Source of the DNA: Allacma fusca
Lineage: Eukaryota; Arthropoda; Collembola; Symphypleona; Sminthuridae
Assembly: GCA_947179485.1 (NCBI GenBank)
Contig: OX359249.1
Coordinates: 54,323,402-54,387,401 of the forward strand
Direction of reading: 5' to 3'
DNA: 64,000 bases
Shown in pieces: positions 11,721 to 24,236 of the stretch (the stretch's first letter is position 1; each line of letters begins with the position of its first letter). A program made the translations under genes and the position numbers. The notes under the pieces are model-generated. The model had not been told where the DNA came from. It searched no databases and saw only the letters and a list, made by a program, of their open reading frames with translations.

Positions 11721-13365
11721 CGGCTTAGCCTACCCAGAAAGGTGTATGTAATTGCTTGTACGATCTGTAGGTAAAGAACTTCTGGACCTGGGGTGAGTGA
11801 TTTATTGCCCACATCCACTGTGTAAGTGCTCACGTAAATTCTTCTACTCTAAAAATCTTGTCAGCCAAAAATGAGCGACTTCCCCACTTGCTTCTCTATT
11901 TTACCAGCAACTGGATTTAGGCTGTCTTTTCCCCACTGCCTTGTAAGTCTCAATTTGAATATTAGTATAAGTGTAATTTATTAACTATTTATCGATTTTG
12001 TTGAAAGTTTTTCTGTAATTAATACCAAGTTTGTTTCTGCTGGAATCAAAACATACTTGGTGGAACCTGCGTGATTCCTTATTGTTGTCACCAGTTTCCG
12101 GAAAGTTAATGCCAGTTATGCTGTCAGTGAGGTTAAAATATACTTGGTTTGCCTTACGTTAATCATCATTGTCAGTACCCGTTCTCATTCAATTAATACA
12201 CATTATAGTCTCGGTGTTCCGAATGGGATCAGTAAAAAGAAGTTCTTTGATAATTTTCCGAACAATGCATTTTTGTGGCACCTTTTTTATAAACATTAGT
12301 AATAAGGTGAGTATTTAATTAATCATCAATACTTCGGCAGTGTTGATCGATTATTTTTGTATTTATATTATTAAATGTTTCAAATTGAAACAAATATCGT
12401 TATATCGTCCTTCGATATCGTTATCGCCATTTTTAGGATGAACGATAACGATATTAACGATATTTAAAAAATGACCGATATGCCAATGCCTACTCCATAC
12501 ATGTAGCAGAGCTTGAACTATGATTGTAAACTCAAGTGCAGAATGTAGGTAAACCTATTTCTTATGTGTATATGAAAAGGTGCTCTAGAGTGCTCGGACT
12601 CGTGATATCCGCAAGCAAGTTGTTACAGGACGAGGTCGCCGAAGTTCGTCTTTTTTTAACTTTTGAAAAGTAGGTAAGGGTTCACTCTGACCCTTTAAAT
12701 TTCTTTTATGTTAAGAAGCGAAATGTTAAGAAACGAAGGACCTGAGTGCGCGCGCACCATGCAATATCCTTTGATAACCTTTTTTACAAATCCTTTATTT
12801 TGTAGATTCCTGTATTCCTATGAAATGACTTCCGAAAATTCGTTTCCTTTCCCTTCCATTGTTTCTTCTCCCGAAATTTCGTATGGAACCTGGATGAAAA
12901 TATATGATAGGCTAGTTTCCTGTGAAGATTGGGAGGACTTAGACTTCGATATTTGGGTACGCGTTAATCATTCGTAAGAAAACCATGAAGACGTTCGACA
13001 TCACATTATTGGACTGTTGAAAATGGCAAACTGTATTGTAAATTAGAAACTGTTTGTGACGGTTGCTAAAGTTAATATTATTCACCGCTTGCTGAGTAAA
13101 CAAAACAGCTTCCTGGCATTATGATTTTAACCATGCCTGGCTACTGATATATTTTCCAAAGGGACCATTTACCTGCTTTCGATTAGGGTCCTTCTAAGTA
13201 GCCGTAGCTTTTTCAGACCTTACTCGGGTCACTCTAAGTAGCTGCATGTTTAATAAATTGCATTGTGTGTCCTGTGACCTACGCATAGGTAGCAACAAAC
13301 CTGTTAAGCGCTGGATTCTTGTGGGAACCTTTCCAGTTGTGACACCAATCATTCACTATACAGTG
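11720..13365. other. Unassigned interval
   Basis: No gene is supported. 12020-12170 contains a worn copy of a phrase family (ACTTGGTGGAACCTGCGTG, GTTATGCTGTCAGTGAGG) that also occurs in tandem at 16190-16345. 12400-12480 is rich in ATCGTTATCG-like runs. An open frame at 12708-12977 on the plus strand has no recognisable motif and no splice context that I can defend. Confidence 0.4.
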
Positions 13366-13935
13366 GTCGGACTGGTTCAGTTTGGTTCAAAAAAATCAAT
13401 TCAATTCAGTTTATAAGCTAAATTGAATTGAACGAGTGTGATTCAATTCAATTTGACAAATTTCAGTTCAATTCAGTTCAGTTTTACTATATGAACTGAA
13501 TTGAACCATGAACCATTCAGTTCAGGGAGATTTTTAAAAGCAGAATTCCAATGTGTTTATGTTCGATAACGTTTGGTCCCGGTAACGATTTTGCCAGTCT
13601 TAAAAATGTCAAAAATCGACATTACCCAGTATCCATAAATACTCAAAAATTTGTGACTTCCGCTGCAGCAATATATTTTTATGATTGCTGGGCGACATTA
13701 TTTTTTGCTAATGACATCAGGGCATTGTACCCGGGTTTTATAATACCCGGCCGAACATCGGGTATTGAATTACCCATTCCCAATACCCGCCGGGTATTTG
13801 TGTTAGCAGTAGAGCAACTGGCTAGAAGCCATAACTGGATTTCCATTTTGTTCGGTCCAAATTGGTCAACACAGACGGCAGTATTCGTGATCTAACCATG
13901 CTAACCTAAGCCGGGTACCCCGTTACCCGAATGGC
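13366..13935. repeat. Simple-sequence patches: TTCAGTTCAATT-rich and ACCCGGGTAT-rich
   Basis: 13366-13530 begins CAGTGGTCGGACTGG and consists of degenerate TTCAATTCAGTT phrases, resembling one arm of a hAT-type element whose other arm I cannot place (20470-20610 has similar phrases). 13715-13935 holds TACCCGGG/CCCGCCGGGTA phrases. Confidence 0.45.
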
Positions 13936-14675
13936 CCCAAAAAAATTATTTAAGGTCCTGGTATGGTTTTGAACACATTTGCGTCGTCAGTTTGGCCTTA
14001 AACACAGTATTTCAGAAATCGGCCGAGGGGACACTTTTGTCCTCATCACGGGACGTCGCTTATGAGAAACCTACACGATGTTACACATGCCTGGCTGTAT
14101 GTTTAAATAGCAAAAGTCAAGTCTAGTCCTAGTCTTGTCTCTTTAGCTGGTTCCCTAGTCAAGTCTAGTAAATTTCCCTAGTCACATTATATTTTTTGCA
14201 AAAATTCCTCCGTCTTGGCTAACAATGCATGAAAAATGTTATTTTCAAAATCTTGAGTTAAAATTTTTCAGATTTTAGAGAATACATCTAGCAAAAAATT
14301 AACTCATGTTAATTTGCATGCAATGACGTGTAAATGAGAAACAACACGTGTAGTTTACAACATCAATATGAGTATAATATTTATTTAAATTTTTGAGCAA
14401 TCAACAAATGTCAATTTATAAAGTAGTGGTTGAACTTTCCTATCTTATAAATCGGGATTTAACATGGGGATATTATCTGGTATATAAAATCTCCACTGGG
14501 CGCACCAAGGGAAATACCCAGTACACGTTATTGAATTTGTAGTAGGTTGTACGATGGTATAAATTCATTGTACCAGACAGTTACTGAACCACAAAATGAG
14601 ATATGACATTGTTAAAGTGCACGTTAGAAAGATTGGTTCTCTGGTTTGTGGAGGGGGTTTGGGGGAAAGGAAGAA
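13936..14675. other. Unassigned interval with a CTAGTCAAGTCT-rich patch
   Basis: 14118-14200 carries AGTCAAGTCTAGTC phrases related to those at 17870-17955 and 18880-19005, possibly the arms of a larger broken element. The remainder is AT-rich with no recognisable gene. Confidence 0.35.
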
Positions 14676-14683
14676 GTACCAGG

Positions 14684-15791
14684 CAGTGCTCTCAATTTTA
14701 CTCATTACTCGAATTTTTCATAAAGTGAGTAAGTGAGTATTGTACTTACTCGTACTCACATCTGCGAGTATGAGTAAGTAATGAGTAAGTAATTTTAAAA
14801 AGGTTGATGTTTAAGTAAGTAAGGAGTAAGTACGAACACTCATTCCCCAGTGTAATGTAAGTAATGAGTAAGTAAGACGAAATGCAAAGTATCAAAAAGT
14901 AAGTATTGAGTAAGTAAACTCTTCTTTACTGGAGTAAGGGGGCATGCATAAATTATATAACGCTAATTTGCCACATTTTTGACCACCTCCGACCCCGAGT
15001 AACGCATACGTAACGCTGTCATCTAACCCCCACTATCATACATAACGCAATGATAATTAATTTATGCATAACTTAAATAATTAGTGCTAAAATTATATCG
15101 GAATACTCCCATTAACCTTATTGTGTTAATCCAACTTTTATTCCAATATAGCTACATCGCATTCTGTGAAAGGGCACATTATACACAAATATTTTCAATA
15201 AATATGCCAAGAATGCCTACGCGTTAAAATCGGGTCTAATCAAATATTGCGTTACGTAAAAGAGTACACAGGTACTACCTACTGTGCGTGACGTTAGCGT
15301 AACGTTAAGAAAAACCACCACCGACCGTCTAAGCGTTATATAATTTATGCATGCCCCCTAACTACCATAGAAAAAATGTTCTCCGACAATGTCCATGACG
15401 TATATATGGCTTATGGAGTCAGATAACACAGGCCATAGGCAAACAATGCCTTTAAATACTTGCGACGATGCAACTCGTTAAACTTGAGTGGTTGACTACA
15501 TGGGAGATGACTTGAAAGATGGGAGTGATGTGAATTATATTTGAAAATGAGTAAGTATTACTTAAGTACTATGCAGGCAAAAGTAAGTAAAGAGTAAGTA
15601 ATATCAGCTTATTTTTGCGAATAAGTAAGTAAAGAGTAAGTATTACACTGCGACCCGAAATTTTGAGGGAGTAATGAGTAAGTAAGATAGCCACTATGAA
15701 GCCCCTGAGTAAGTAAAAAGTAAGTACTGGACATCATGAGAGACACAATTATGAGTAAAGAGTAAGTAAGGGTGTCTAAATGAGAGCACTG
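14684..15791. mobile_element. hAT-type non-autonomous element with AGTAAGTA-rich arms
   Basis: The ends are CAGTGCTCTCA and TGAGAGCACTG, a perfect 11-bp inverted repeat of hAT type. They are flanked by a perfect 8-bp target duplication, GTACCAGG (14676-14683 and 15792-15799). Both arms are filled with degenerate GAGTAAGTAATGAGT phrases. A Harbinger MITE sits in the centre (14938-15358). There is no transposase. Confidence 0.92.
14938..15358. mobile_element. Harbinger-type MITE nested in the hAT element
   Basis: The inverted ends begin GGGGGCATGCATAAATTATA and continue ATAACGC (about 28 bases). They are flanked by TAA on each side (14935-14937, 15359-15361), the 3-bp TWA duplication of PIF/Harbinger elements. 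The 421-bp interior is non-coding. Confidence 0.9.
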
Positions 15792-15799
15792 GTACCAGG

Positions 15800-16760
15800 T
15801 GTGTGGTTGGTACTAATTGAAAATAAACTGTTAATGACTATGACAAAACACGTACGTTGTACCGAGTGTTTTTTGGATGTACTAGCAGCATTGGTGGTAG
15901 TAATTTTTCTGAAACAGGTGCTGACAGCAAGGAATCACATGTTTTGATTCCACTGGCAACAACTTGGCATTAATGAAGACAAATTTGTTCTGACAATGAG
16001 CAATCTCGTAAGCTACACCGAGTGTTTTAAAGAGCCCGAGATTTAAATGGTATTAATACCAGTTGACGTGATGTTTGTAATTAGTAAAATGTTGGGGGTG
16101 AATCAGAGTATAAGGAATTGATCTATGGCTGAATTTAATACATGAATATGTAAGCGAGGTTGTATCTGATTCCTCGTTGACAGAACCAGTTTTTCTTCAA
16201 ATAATACCAACTGTGCTCTCGGTGGGGTGAAATATAATTGGTGGAACGTGCGTTATTTCTAATTGTTAGTCCCTGCTTTCCTTCAGTTATTACCAGCTAT
16301 GTTCTCGGTGGGGTTAAAATATAATTGGTAGAACTTCCGTGAATTGGTAAAGATTAATATCGAAAATATTCCTAGTGAAGTGACTAAACTTGTTTTGTGG
16401 GTAAAATCTCTTAGGATTGGAGGGGCCGCTCGCAGGAATCGCTGATTATATATGTTGTAGAGTTACACAATTTCCTCCAATAGAACGCCAACTGTATTCA
16501 AGGTTCAACAAGTGCCTGGTACAATGTAGTATACCAGGTATTTTTCCTGGTACAAGAAAATGTGTAAAAAGTTTGTGTAGTGTGAACTACCACAATCACA
16601 CCAAGTTTATGATCGAGGGCCTCCACCAGGAAGGAAAGCGTATCTCAAATAATTGTGTTTTTAATTTTAGTTGCTTGAAGAGTATTAATAGATTTGTTTT
16701 CCAAAAATGAAATGTAGGAAACGTAATGTAGCTTTCATTATGATCAATTGCATTGTTAAG
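15800..16760. repeat. Relic repeat with an internal tandem duplication
   Basis: Two related blocks at about 16195-16260 and 16275-16345 share ATTACCA.CT.TGTTCTCGGTGGGG and AAATATAATTGGT.GAAC phrases. The same phrases occur more worn at 12050-12160. 16532-16552 is a short hairpin (TACCAGG, TATTT, CCTGGTA) also seen at 30392-30416. The Cys-rich open frame at 16417-16710 spans this hairpin and is not supported as a gene. Confidence 0.4.
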
Positions 16761-16764
16761 GAAG

Positions 16765-17690
16765 AAGAGAGAGAAAGACTTTATTGACACTGCTTCTCAA
16801 TAGAAGTAGCCCTTATGGACTCAGTATACTATTAACAATTTTCAATTAAGTAACTAATTAGTATAATTTATGACTTATAAAGATGATTATTACAAATTAA
16901 TGCACTGTTCTTAAGAACTAAAGATACTATTTCTTCAATAACTTTCATTGGTATCCTAAATCGTTTTAGGAATGATACAAAAAAATTTGAAATTGTTCCT
17001 CGTGCCCCAATGTACAGTCCAATTGTTTACACTTCTTTTGAATTGAATTTTGATTGAAAGTAGGGGATGCATGGATCATAAATTGATTTCTTTTCTTGAT
17101 TCACTTTTTCAGGCTGGTGAATATCTTGTTCCATTCTTATTGTTGCATCTAAAATATATCCTTTTCTAGAGTTTGGTTCAATAGCAAGAATGTCAACTCT
17201 TCTACTTGTCCCATTTTTGTCTTCACAATACACTTCTTCTTGTACTATATATTTATTTTCTTTAAATTTTGTAGCTAACAATGAGCGAATGCTGTGATGA
17301 CGATTATTACGTAATAATTCACCTCTGGGGCATTTACCAAGGATATGTCCTAAGGTTTCAAACTCATTGCAATATCGGCAATGGCTATTACCTTGGCTGT
17401 AACCCGGATTTGATTTATTAGGCAATACGTTTCCGTTCATTTTGATTGCATTTATCCATTCAGATGTTGATAACCCAAATTTATTAGTTATCCATTTGTT
17501 AGCAGTGGGACATTCGGAAAATTGTGTGACACCTTGTCCTTTACTTGGAAGCTTACTCCATGTTTCATATTCAATCTTTTACAATTCATTCCTAATAAGT
17601 TTACATTTCTTTATCTTCTTTTTTGGTTGCTGTTTGTCAATGTTATTCATTGATTCTTCTATATTGCTTCCTATAACTAAAAACATATAA
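16765..17690 (-). mobile_element. R2-type LINE, copy 2 (5'-truncated, minus strand)
   Basis: The 3' end (GACTTTATTGACACTGCTTC on the plus strand, 16778-16797) and the 3' UTR match copy 1. The coding end at 17027-17440 encodes the CCHC knuckle (CRYCNEFETLGHILGKC) and the restriction-like endonuclease with RRVDILAIEP and GYILDATIRMEQD. Upstream to about 17690 the reading still matches copy 1 (KCKLIRNEL, KLPSKGQGV, LSTSEWINAIKM) but has a stop. RT is absent, as expected for a 5'-truncated insert. Compared with copy 1 the two differ clearly but are the same family. Confidence 0.85.
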
Positions 17691-17956
17691 AAAACATATA
17701 ACTAAAAACTAGTTTTCCCTAAACATTTCTACGCGACTCAGAGGACAATTTCATGTTTTATTCTGTCGAAACAAAAATCATATACTTATGTACTTAAGCA
17801 TATTAAACGGTACAGGAATTTCACTCTGGCTCTAGATGTGATTTTCAGCTACATGAGGGAGCCTCAAGTAATTAAAACTTGACTAGCTTTTCCATGGAGT
17901 CATGCAAGTCAAGTCTAGTCAAGTCGTGTGTTTTCGCAAGTTGCCCTAGTCTATTC

Positions 17957-18875
17957 GGAGTATGGAGATAAGCCCTCCGACATTTCCCCTCCGCACATAA
18001 TCCCTCCGGTGATTATCCCTCCGGATATATTCCCTCCTGCAGTTGGAGATTATCCCTCCGTCCCATGGGTTGGTTGTACGACAGCATGAGTCACTGCAAC
18101 TTATATTCCAGTTGTTATAGCAACTGTGATTCCTAATTCGTTGAACACAAATCATAACAAAGTCAATAAGAAACTACGGGTATTCTTATTTCGCTAATTA
18201 CAATGCTCTATAGTTCAAAATGAATGAGACTCGGTCAGTCAGTAGTAACTTTCCACTTCCACCTACTCCCGATTATATTCAAAAACATTGCTTTTCCTGC
18301 TTGCTGTTTCAAAATGAGTCAGGTTAACGTCAGTTACATAGATCGCATCAATCAACTTTTAGAAGCTGAAAATTAACTGTTTGAAAAGAACAGAAATATT
18401 TAAATCGGTATTTTGTACCGTTGCTTAGAATATAAAAATCCTTGCTGCTCTTCCAGAATCCACATGACGGCAGATCGTGGACTTTCTTCAGAAGTGAGAG
18501 TTCTACGATTGACTGACTCATCAATCATGTTTCAATGTTTTTATACGACTATTTAAAATGGATTGTTTGTGATTTTGATAGCATATTATGTACAAATAAA
18601 TCGTTTCTTTTCCCGATTGATTGCTCCCGAAATGCAAACCTGACCCTAAACCTAACCGCTGAACATAAATAAAAGCTACTGATATTTGCGATTGTAGTTT
18701 ATAATCGAACTAAATATGTTAATCCATCGTTGATTTTATTTTTGACTACATAGTGTTGCCATGGAAAAATGCTTCTGTTGTTTCAAACTGAGGGATTATC
18801 TCCATTTTTGGAGGGATTATGTCAGAGGGGTTGTCTCCGGAGGGAATATCTCCCGAGGGAATATATCCGACCACG
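17957..18875. mobile_element. Probable TIR element with CCCTCCGG-rich arms
   Basis: Exact 8-bp repeats, GTCTATTC, stand at 17949-17956 and 18876-18883. They bracket 919 bases whose arms carry TCCCTCCGGTGATTATCCC-like phrases in opposite orientation (GGAGGGAATATCTCCCGAGG at the right). The terminal inverted repeat itself is weak. The insertion splits a block of CTAGTCAAGTC phrases. Confidence 0.6.
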
Positions 18876-18883
18876 GTCTATTC

Positions 18884-20340
18884 TAGTCAAGTCACATAAT
18901 AGTAACACAATTCGTAGTCAATTCTAGTCTATTCTTTTACATCCATTTTGCTTCCTAGTCTAGTCAAGTCTAGACTTTCGTAGTCAAGTCTGACTAGACT
19001 AGGGCAGCAGTGAGATAAGGGCATAGATGGGTGTTTTTCTCCCCCTCTGCCTCTTTGTGCGAGGGATGGAATATAGCCTGCTCGCACTCTCCCTCGTCAT
19101 CAATCGAGCGACACGTTATGGGTTGTCCTCGTCCTCGCCCTCGTGAGGGGCTACTTTTAAAATACACCCCTCTCCCTCGCACTCATGAGGGTCCTCGTTA
19201 TTTTATATTACACGTAAATAACCCCCCCTACAATTTCCTACAATACCTGTGCCTTCAAATAACTTTTTCGCGGACACTTGTTTAAAATACGACAACTTCA
19301 ATATGTGTCCACATTCCTCCCAGTTCTGAACGTACGGAACTTTTGGATAGCTTAGAAAGTTTATAAAATTTCCTACAACCAAGCGTTCAAAACAAATTTT
19401 TAAAAAATTGTTCAAATAAACTACTGTATTCAAAATAGTGTCCTTTATTGGTGTAGGATTTACCCAGGTATTTGGGTACAGGTACATATTAGGTTTCGTG
19501 GTTGACATAATTGTAAAAAGTATAAAAAACTTGAACAATTTACAATGTTTTTTCGATTTTGTCCTGAAAATAACGTAAAAAAGAAGTTTAAAAATCTAAT
19601 TCGTCGGTGCCTATCTTCCTTATATTTTAATTGTCGGCAACATGGAAAACATTCAGTAGTCAAACTACAATGTTTTGTTATAAAAGACATTTTTGTTGGC
19701 CTTTGACAATAATTCTTCATTATAATCGATTCAGTAGCTCAGAAAATGGCTATTATTGATCAAAGCTGTTTTCTACGTCTCCGGTTAATAAAGATTAGTC
19801 ACAAATAGGTTCCATAACCTCATACCAGTAATATTCAGTAGTAGGGTCTGAAAACAGCATTAATCGAATATAAAGCCCAGGTGCCCTTGTTTACAAATGA
19901 CCATGTCTCCCCGAAATCCTTAAATGAAATTTGTTTCCGGAGTTTAATATCAGAAATTTTAACCTAAAAAAGAGGACCTTTTACTTTTAAAAATTAAGAC
20001 TGGGATTTTTGCGCAGGGCCATAAACCATGTACCTAAGACGTTATGAAGTTGGTCTTGCTACAGAACAATATATGTATGATTTTAGCATAACGATTAAGG
20101 TAAAAGAAGGTCGTGAGGGCTTAAATGTGTACTCTGCCTCCCCCTCTTTCGTTCACATCCTAATCATAGGTCCTCTCCCTCATGTTCATGAGGGCGCCTA
20201 AAATAAACGTGTACTCGCCATCACCCTCGCAGTTTGTGAGGGCGAGGACGAGGGAGAGGGCGAGGCATCCCTCAATCCCTCGTGAGGGTGCCCATGTATG
20301 GATAAGGGAAGGGACAGGGAGGGCATTTTTAAATCAATGT
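18884..20340. repeat. CTAGTCAAGTC patch followed by a CCTCG/CGAGGG-rich composite repeat
   Basis: 18880-19005 is CTAGTCAAGTCT-type sequence. 19020-19200 and 20110-20310 are CCCTCGTGAGGG-rich arms with similar outer phrases (GGGCATAGATGGG and CCCATGTATGG), probably the ends of one TIR element of about 1.3 kb. Between them, minus-strand open frames (19203-19538, 19460-19720) carry no motif I recognise. Confidence 0.4.
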
Positions 20341-21360
20341 ACAAGCACACGGCACGCAACGCAGCACGCTTTGGCTTTAGCTAGAATTGGCGCTCGGCGT
20401 CCTCTCCCATTGCATTACATAGCATGCTTCCACCGACGCAGGCGGTGGCTATGCTGCTCGTATCTTTAGAAACCGTTGGGTTTTGATTTAGTTCAGTTTA
20501 ATATAATTCAAAATTTTACTGAATTGAATAAACAATCTAGTTTTAATTCAGTTGAGCACGTGACAATTCACTGAATTGATTAACTGAATTGAACCGTTTC
20601 GATCAGAAAGTTGTGACGTTGCCCTATCCCTATACAAGCCATGTCCAGAGCAAAAGCAGCATTAAGCAGTAATAAACCCGATGCAATGTCTCTGGATTTC
20701 TTTGTTGATAAAAATATGCGTACGTTACGTAAGTATACGCATACATGATGTACTTTATTAAGTGTGTTTCATTTGTGCACATTACACCTTTGTTAAGTTA
20801 ACGTAACGCTTCAAAACATTTTTCAGCACAAGATTTTAATATTTTTCATATGAATTAAAAATGGAAAGTGCAAATTAGACTTGTTTCAAATTAGCTCGTT
20901 ACATAAAGAACTTCTGCTCATTTAATACTCTCACATTAATTGCCATAAAAGACGCTAACCAGAGATGTACAAAGGAAATAGCCTTCCTTCAAGCCTTCGA
21001 AGGTGCAAAATCAGTAAAAATTTCCCCTTCAACATGTCGTAGAATGAAGCCCTCTAAAAAATCTGCCTTCCTTCCAAAATACATACACTCATTTTTGCCT
21101 TCAGCCTTCTTCTAAAAGTCGCCTTCCTTCAATTTTAAACTGCAACCCGCTTCAAAACGTTTTGCACCAGCAGGATTCAGTGCAGTGAAGGTGCGGGCAC
21201 ACATTGTCAGTTGTGAGTTCACGAATTGGCTGTATTATGGCGCTAGCAGTAAAACGTCGTTGCAGATGCTATGCTTTCACGTTATAGATATTTCGTGTAC
21301 CTGGACGTAGAGGGCTAATATTTAGGAACCCTTCCTTCACCATCCTTCACTGCTAGTTTT
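20341..21360. repeat. Low-complexity interval (TTCAGTTCAATT and CCTTCCTTC patches)
   Basis: 20470-20610 carries ACTGAATTGAATT phrases similar to 13366-13530. 20985-21355 carries GCCTTCCTTCAAGCCTTCG phrases at both ends. Nothing else is recognisable and no gene is supported. Confidence 0.35.
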
Positions 21361-22310
21361 TTAGGGGCGAAGCGAAGCTAGAGTCCCTATTACGAAGGTC
21401 GGGCTTTCTGCCTGTCTGTAGAGGTTGTCTTGTCCGCACGATATCTGCAGATTCATTGCTACTACATACTACAAAATGTTTACCGGGACAGATCAGGCAA
21501 AACGGAAGAACCCTATTGTTTTTGAAGGACATTGTGTCATTCGTTTGACCTCAGAAAATTAAATGAGGTCACGTATAAACTCATAGTAATACATATGTGT
21601 TCACAATGGGGAGTACAGCTTGCCCCATCTATTGTAGGATTATTGTAACATTGAATTGACTGCTGTCACGACCACCAGAGGTCGGGAGTACTTGTACATG
21701 GTGTTTTAAAATCGAATATGAAACGTTTTGCACAACTTAACAGTAATACATTCAAGGAAACACATTTATAAACCATTTAATGCGCAATGATATACTTAAG
21801 CGCAAAGATGGGCCCCTTGCCTATATCTAGGCCCTTTTATATGCAAAAGTTCTAGGGAGGAAGCAAAAAAACAAGAATCTAGGCTAGGATATAGGCAAGG
21901 TTCAATGGGATTTATATGCAAATAAAATATGATATGAAGTTTGGGGAATAAATACAGGCACCTAGGATATTTAGGCTAGGGGCTTCATAAATAAATATAA
22001 TATGAAGGGAGCAGGTATGCTACTGATGCCGACATGCCGAGTAGGGGTATAGTCATGCAACTGAGGCACTGAACAATAAAACGTATGCATATAATTTCGA
22101 AGAGGAATCTAGAAGTTATTTGCATTGGGAAATACCTACCTTTTTTACTACAACAAATTAGCAATGGTTGTAAAAATGCCAAGAAGTAAAGCATGTTATG
22201 GAACGATTGTTAGGACATCTGGTCGACAATGATGTAACAAATTTTCAGCGTGGAACAGACCAACAGATCAACAAACCAACAGACCAACGTAGCAAAAAAT
22301 ATATATAGTA
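21361..22310. repeat. Interspersed repeat beginning AGGGGCGAAGCGAAGC
   Basis: A dispersed-repeat type opening (AGGGGCGAAGCGAAGCTAG, GGTCGGGCTTTCTGCCTGTC) runs to a closing CAACAGACCAACG run at about 22290. A (tgcctat)-type insertion with a CAAAGATGGGC end starts at about 21806. The open frame at 21985-22194 (minus) lies in it. Class unknown. Confidence 0.35.
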
Positions 22311-22429
22311 TTATTAAGTACAGGATATTTCGTCGTACACACGTGAGGGGTTTTCGGTTTTCTGTAGGGACTTAAAGGGTGTACTTATATAGGGAAGCAG
22401 TAGTTTTGAACTTGAACTTCGGAAGGACG

Positions 22430-22706
22430 GGGAAAAATTAAAAACTTCGCAGGAAAATTCCTTTCCTAGCGGAATGTGTAAAGTGTCGCACATGCCACCA
22501 CGGGTTACGGGTTCAAATCTTACTGACGACAAAATTTTTCAAAATGAAAACATGGGTTTTGAAATTAATTACGAACGCCGTTAGGTATTATTACATACTA
22601 AGTAATTATGTTTTGAAAACGGAAGTATACTGTAAACATAGGTTAGATTATTGTTTCAAAACGCAAGCATAAACACAGGTTAACACACGCATGAAATTTA
22701 AACAGA
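22430..22706 (+). repeat. tRNA-like SINE, copy 1
   Basis: About 275 bases match the reverse complement of 30848-31137 closely. The head contains a B-box-like GGTTCAAATC (22510-22519) and a loose A-box-like TAGCGGAATGTG some 30 bases upstream, the layout of an RNA polymerase III promoter in a tRNA-derived SINE. The tail ends TTAACACACGCATGAAATTT. Confidence 0.6.
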
Positions 22707-22784
22707 GAAATACTTATGGGACAGTGTTATGCACCGTATGTGCATGTGCATTTACGACCCTGGTATAAATCGAGCGTTCAATTA

Positions 22785-23759
22785 GGGAACGTCCATCAAT
22801 GATGTCATCCTCTATGTGGGTGAGTCAGTTTTGACTTGGATGACCAAGTAAGTATGACAGAGTCAGTGGGTCTCTTCAGAACTAGGTGATATCACCCTCA
22901 ATTCAAGCGCTCACTACTCACAATTCATACTGAAAACTTGAGCCATCTTTGGGCATATTGTTTTTAACACAAAAATCGCAAGCTTCTTTTTTTCAAATAC
23001 TATCCCCGTCTGTTACATACTAATTGCGAGTATAGCTCCTTATTGAGTGATTACCTTGCGGAACCGTACTCGAACTCGTACTCGAAATCGAAGCATCGAG
23101 TATGAACTCCAATCCAAGGTACTCGTACTCGCCACATATACGAGTACTCAGGAAAATACTTGAAATAAGCGACCGAGTTCCATTTCAGAACCCGAACTTG
23201 TTTCATACTCGCGAGTACGGAACTGTAAATACCGAAATCCCGTACTCGTACTCGTGCCGTGACTCGAGTCTTCATACTCGAGTATTTAATAATAACAAGA
23301 CCACAATTGAACAGTGATTTGTCTCCACCAATGGACATTCTCTTAGGATCCAATAAGTCATTTTAATTTAATTTCATATTAGCGCCTTCGTCTCTTTACT
23401 GGAAATTCAAAAGTTTGCAACACTTGTGTGCACGTGTACGCGTACTCGTATATTGAGCATGTGGTACTCGAACTCGAACTCGATAACCCTTATGAGTATT
23501 TTTATTGGACTCGTACTCGTTTGATACTCGTAAGTATGTGAAAAATCGTTACCCGTACTCGAAACCCATTTCAAGTATCGAGCTATAATTGCGAGCCTTG
23601 AAGTGAAGGAATTTAAGGAATGACAACGATGCGACTACGTTTTTAAATTGTGTTATGTATATATTTATACGCTAAAATCGTTGATTTGCCGGTCTTACAG
23701 CATAGCCAATAGGTGATGTCACCTAGCATTTTAGCATGACATCATTGATGGACGTTCCC
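22785..23759. mobile_element. Harbinger-type non-autonomous element
   Basis: Perfect inverted ends of at least 24 bases start GGGAACGTCCATCAATGATG. They are flanked by TTA on both sides (22782-22784, 23760-23762), the TWA duplication of Harbinger elements. The 975-bp body is non-coding. Its centre (23050-23590) is a degenerate CTCGTACTCGAA array, which may be a separate nested element. Confidence 0.9.
23050..23590. repeat. Degenerate ACTCGTACTCGA array
   Basis: Imperfect runs of TACTCG/CGAGTA phrases in both orientations lie inside the Harbinger element. The overlapping open frames on both strands (23051-23353, 23102-23317) are products of the repeat. Confidence 0.7.
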
Positions 23760-23762
23760 TTA

Positions 23763-24228
23763 CATTTCATAGTAAATCCGTTTACGGCTTCTACTGGGGA
23801 CAACTTTGTTGTCCCGCAGACAATTCCCTCTCGTCCCGAAATCCCCGCTGAATCTTAAGTTCCTGTAGGGAAATCGTCAACTCGAAAATCCTTTTTGAAA
23901 AGGTCAGTTATTTTCGAGATCCTTGTTAACAAAACAATTTTCCCTAAAAGACCCCAATAATTTTGAAAACCCAGCTAGCTACGCGGCCAACGGCGTTAGT
24001 ATGAAACCAATAAGGGAGCATGCCTGTTTTTGGGGGAGATGATGATTTTGTGTATCAAGGCGGTGGTGGGGGTAACCTTGCTGATGATGTTTCGCCGATT
24101 CTGTCAAAAATGAAAGGAATAAATCAGGATTATTGTTAGGCAATGATTTAAGTAACAAAATGTTATTGTTGAAAGACCACTGATACATTTTATAAACATA
24201 CGTAAGTCATACATTAGTCTGAAACTCT
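23763..24228. repeat. Partial copy of the AAATCCCTG element family and flank
   Basis: 23810-23960 carries CCCCGCTGAATCTTAAGTTC and GAAATCGTCAACTCGAAAATC, matching the 28650-28950 copy. 23960-24228 has no recognisable feature. Confidence 0.5.
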
Positions 24229-24236
24229 ATGACAAC

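Noticed and set aside
12708..12977. 89-codon open frame ending WEDLDFDIWVRVNHS
   Set aside because: Protein-like composition, but no family, no splice sites and surrounding relic repeats.
13551..13895. 114-codon open frame
   Set aside because: It spans the ACCCGGGTAT-rich repeat patch and has no recognisable domain.
20182..20469. Arg-rich open frame
   Set aside because: It is read from the CCTCG/CGAGGG repeat arm and has no independent support.
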